Shown in pieces: positions 6,355-6,361 of a stretch of 6,361 nucleotides of DNA. The notes beneath the pieces are model-generated. The model made no database searches and was not told the origin of the DNA. It saw nothing but the letters and a program-made list of their open reading frames with translations. Position 1 is the stretch's first letter. Every line of letters starts with the position of its first letter. A program made the position numbers and the translations under genes. Origin of the DNA: Methylococcaceae bacterium (GTDB lineage Bacteria > Pseudomonadota > Gammaproteobacteria > Methylococcales > Methylomonadaceae). Location: positions 1 through 6,361 of the forward strand of contig CANKON010000088.1 in assembly GCA_947484105.1 (NCBI GenBank), written 5' to 3'.

Positions 6355-6361
6355 TTTCAAA

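Overview
This is a stretch of housekeeping chromosome from an AT-leaning gammaproteobacterium. I cannot name the genus from the sequence. The order carB, greA, yhbY (opposite strand), rlmE, ftsH, glmM, secG, tRNA-Leu(GAG) is a variant of the conserved gammaproteobacterial cluster. Each protein aligns from memory almost end to end with its E. coli counterpart, with active-site residues shifted by only zero to three positions.

Layout. Bases 1-733 hold the 3' end of carB (large subunit of carbamoyl-phosphate synthetase). greA (798-1274, transcript cleavage factor) follows on the same strand after a 64-base gap that contains a hairpin. greA converges on yhbY (1319-1585, minus strand, CRM-domain ribosome-assembly protein), and the two share a bidirectional terminator. 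yhbY diverges from rlmE (1648-2268, 23S rRNA Um2552 methyltransferase) across a 62-base gap. ftsH (2350-4272, membrane AAA+ zinc protease) follows rlmE after a gap with a perfect TATAAT box. A strong intrinsic terminator closes the rlmE-ftsH unit, in the place where folP sits in E. coli. glmM (4352-5692, phosphoglucosamine mutase) comes next. secG (5788-6126, translocon subunit) has a promoter-like sequence overlapping the glmM stop and a structured leader. A tRNA-Leu(GAG) gene with encoded CCA (6136-6220) starts only 9 bases after secG, as leuU follows secG in E. coli. It is closed by an intrinsic terminator.

The last 70 bases look different. After the terminator there are four same-strand copies of a YAGTAA-centred decamer in about 64 bases. 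This resembles the arm-type sites that often lie between a tRNA gene and the integrase gene of an integrated element. The window stops before any integrase can be seen, so a mobile element inserted at tRNA-Leu is an inference. It is nonetheless the best lead here.

Functionally the genes cover pyrimidine/arginine precursor supply (carB), transcription fidelity (greA), 50S maturation (yhbY, rlmE), membrane protein quality control (ftsH), cell-wall precursor synthesis (glmM), protein export (secG) and translation of CUU/CUC leucine codons (tRNA). I found no novel multi-gene system inside the window. The notable points are regulatory or architectural: the missing folP, the secG leader, the ftsH promoter and the repeats at the right edge. 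No stretch longer than 300 bases lacks a gene.
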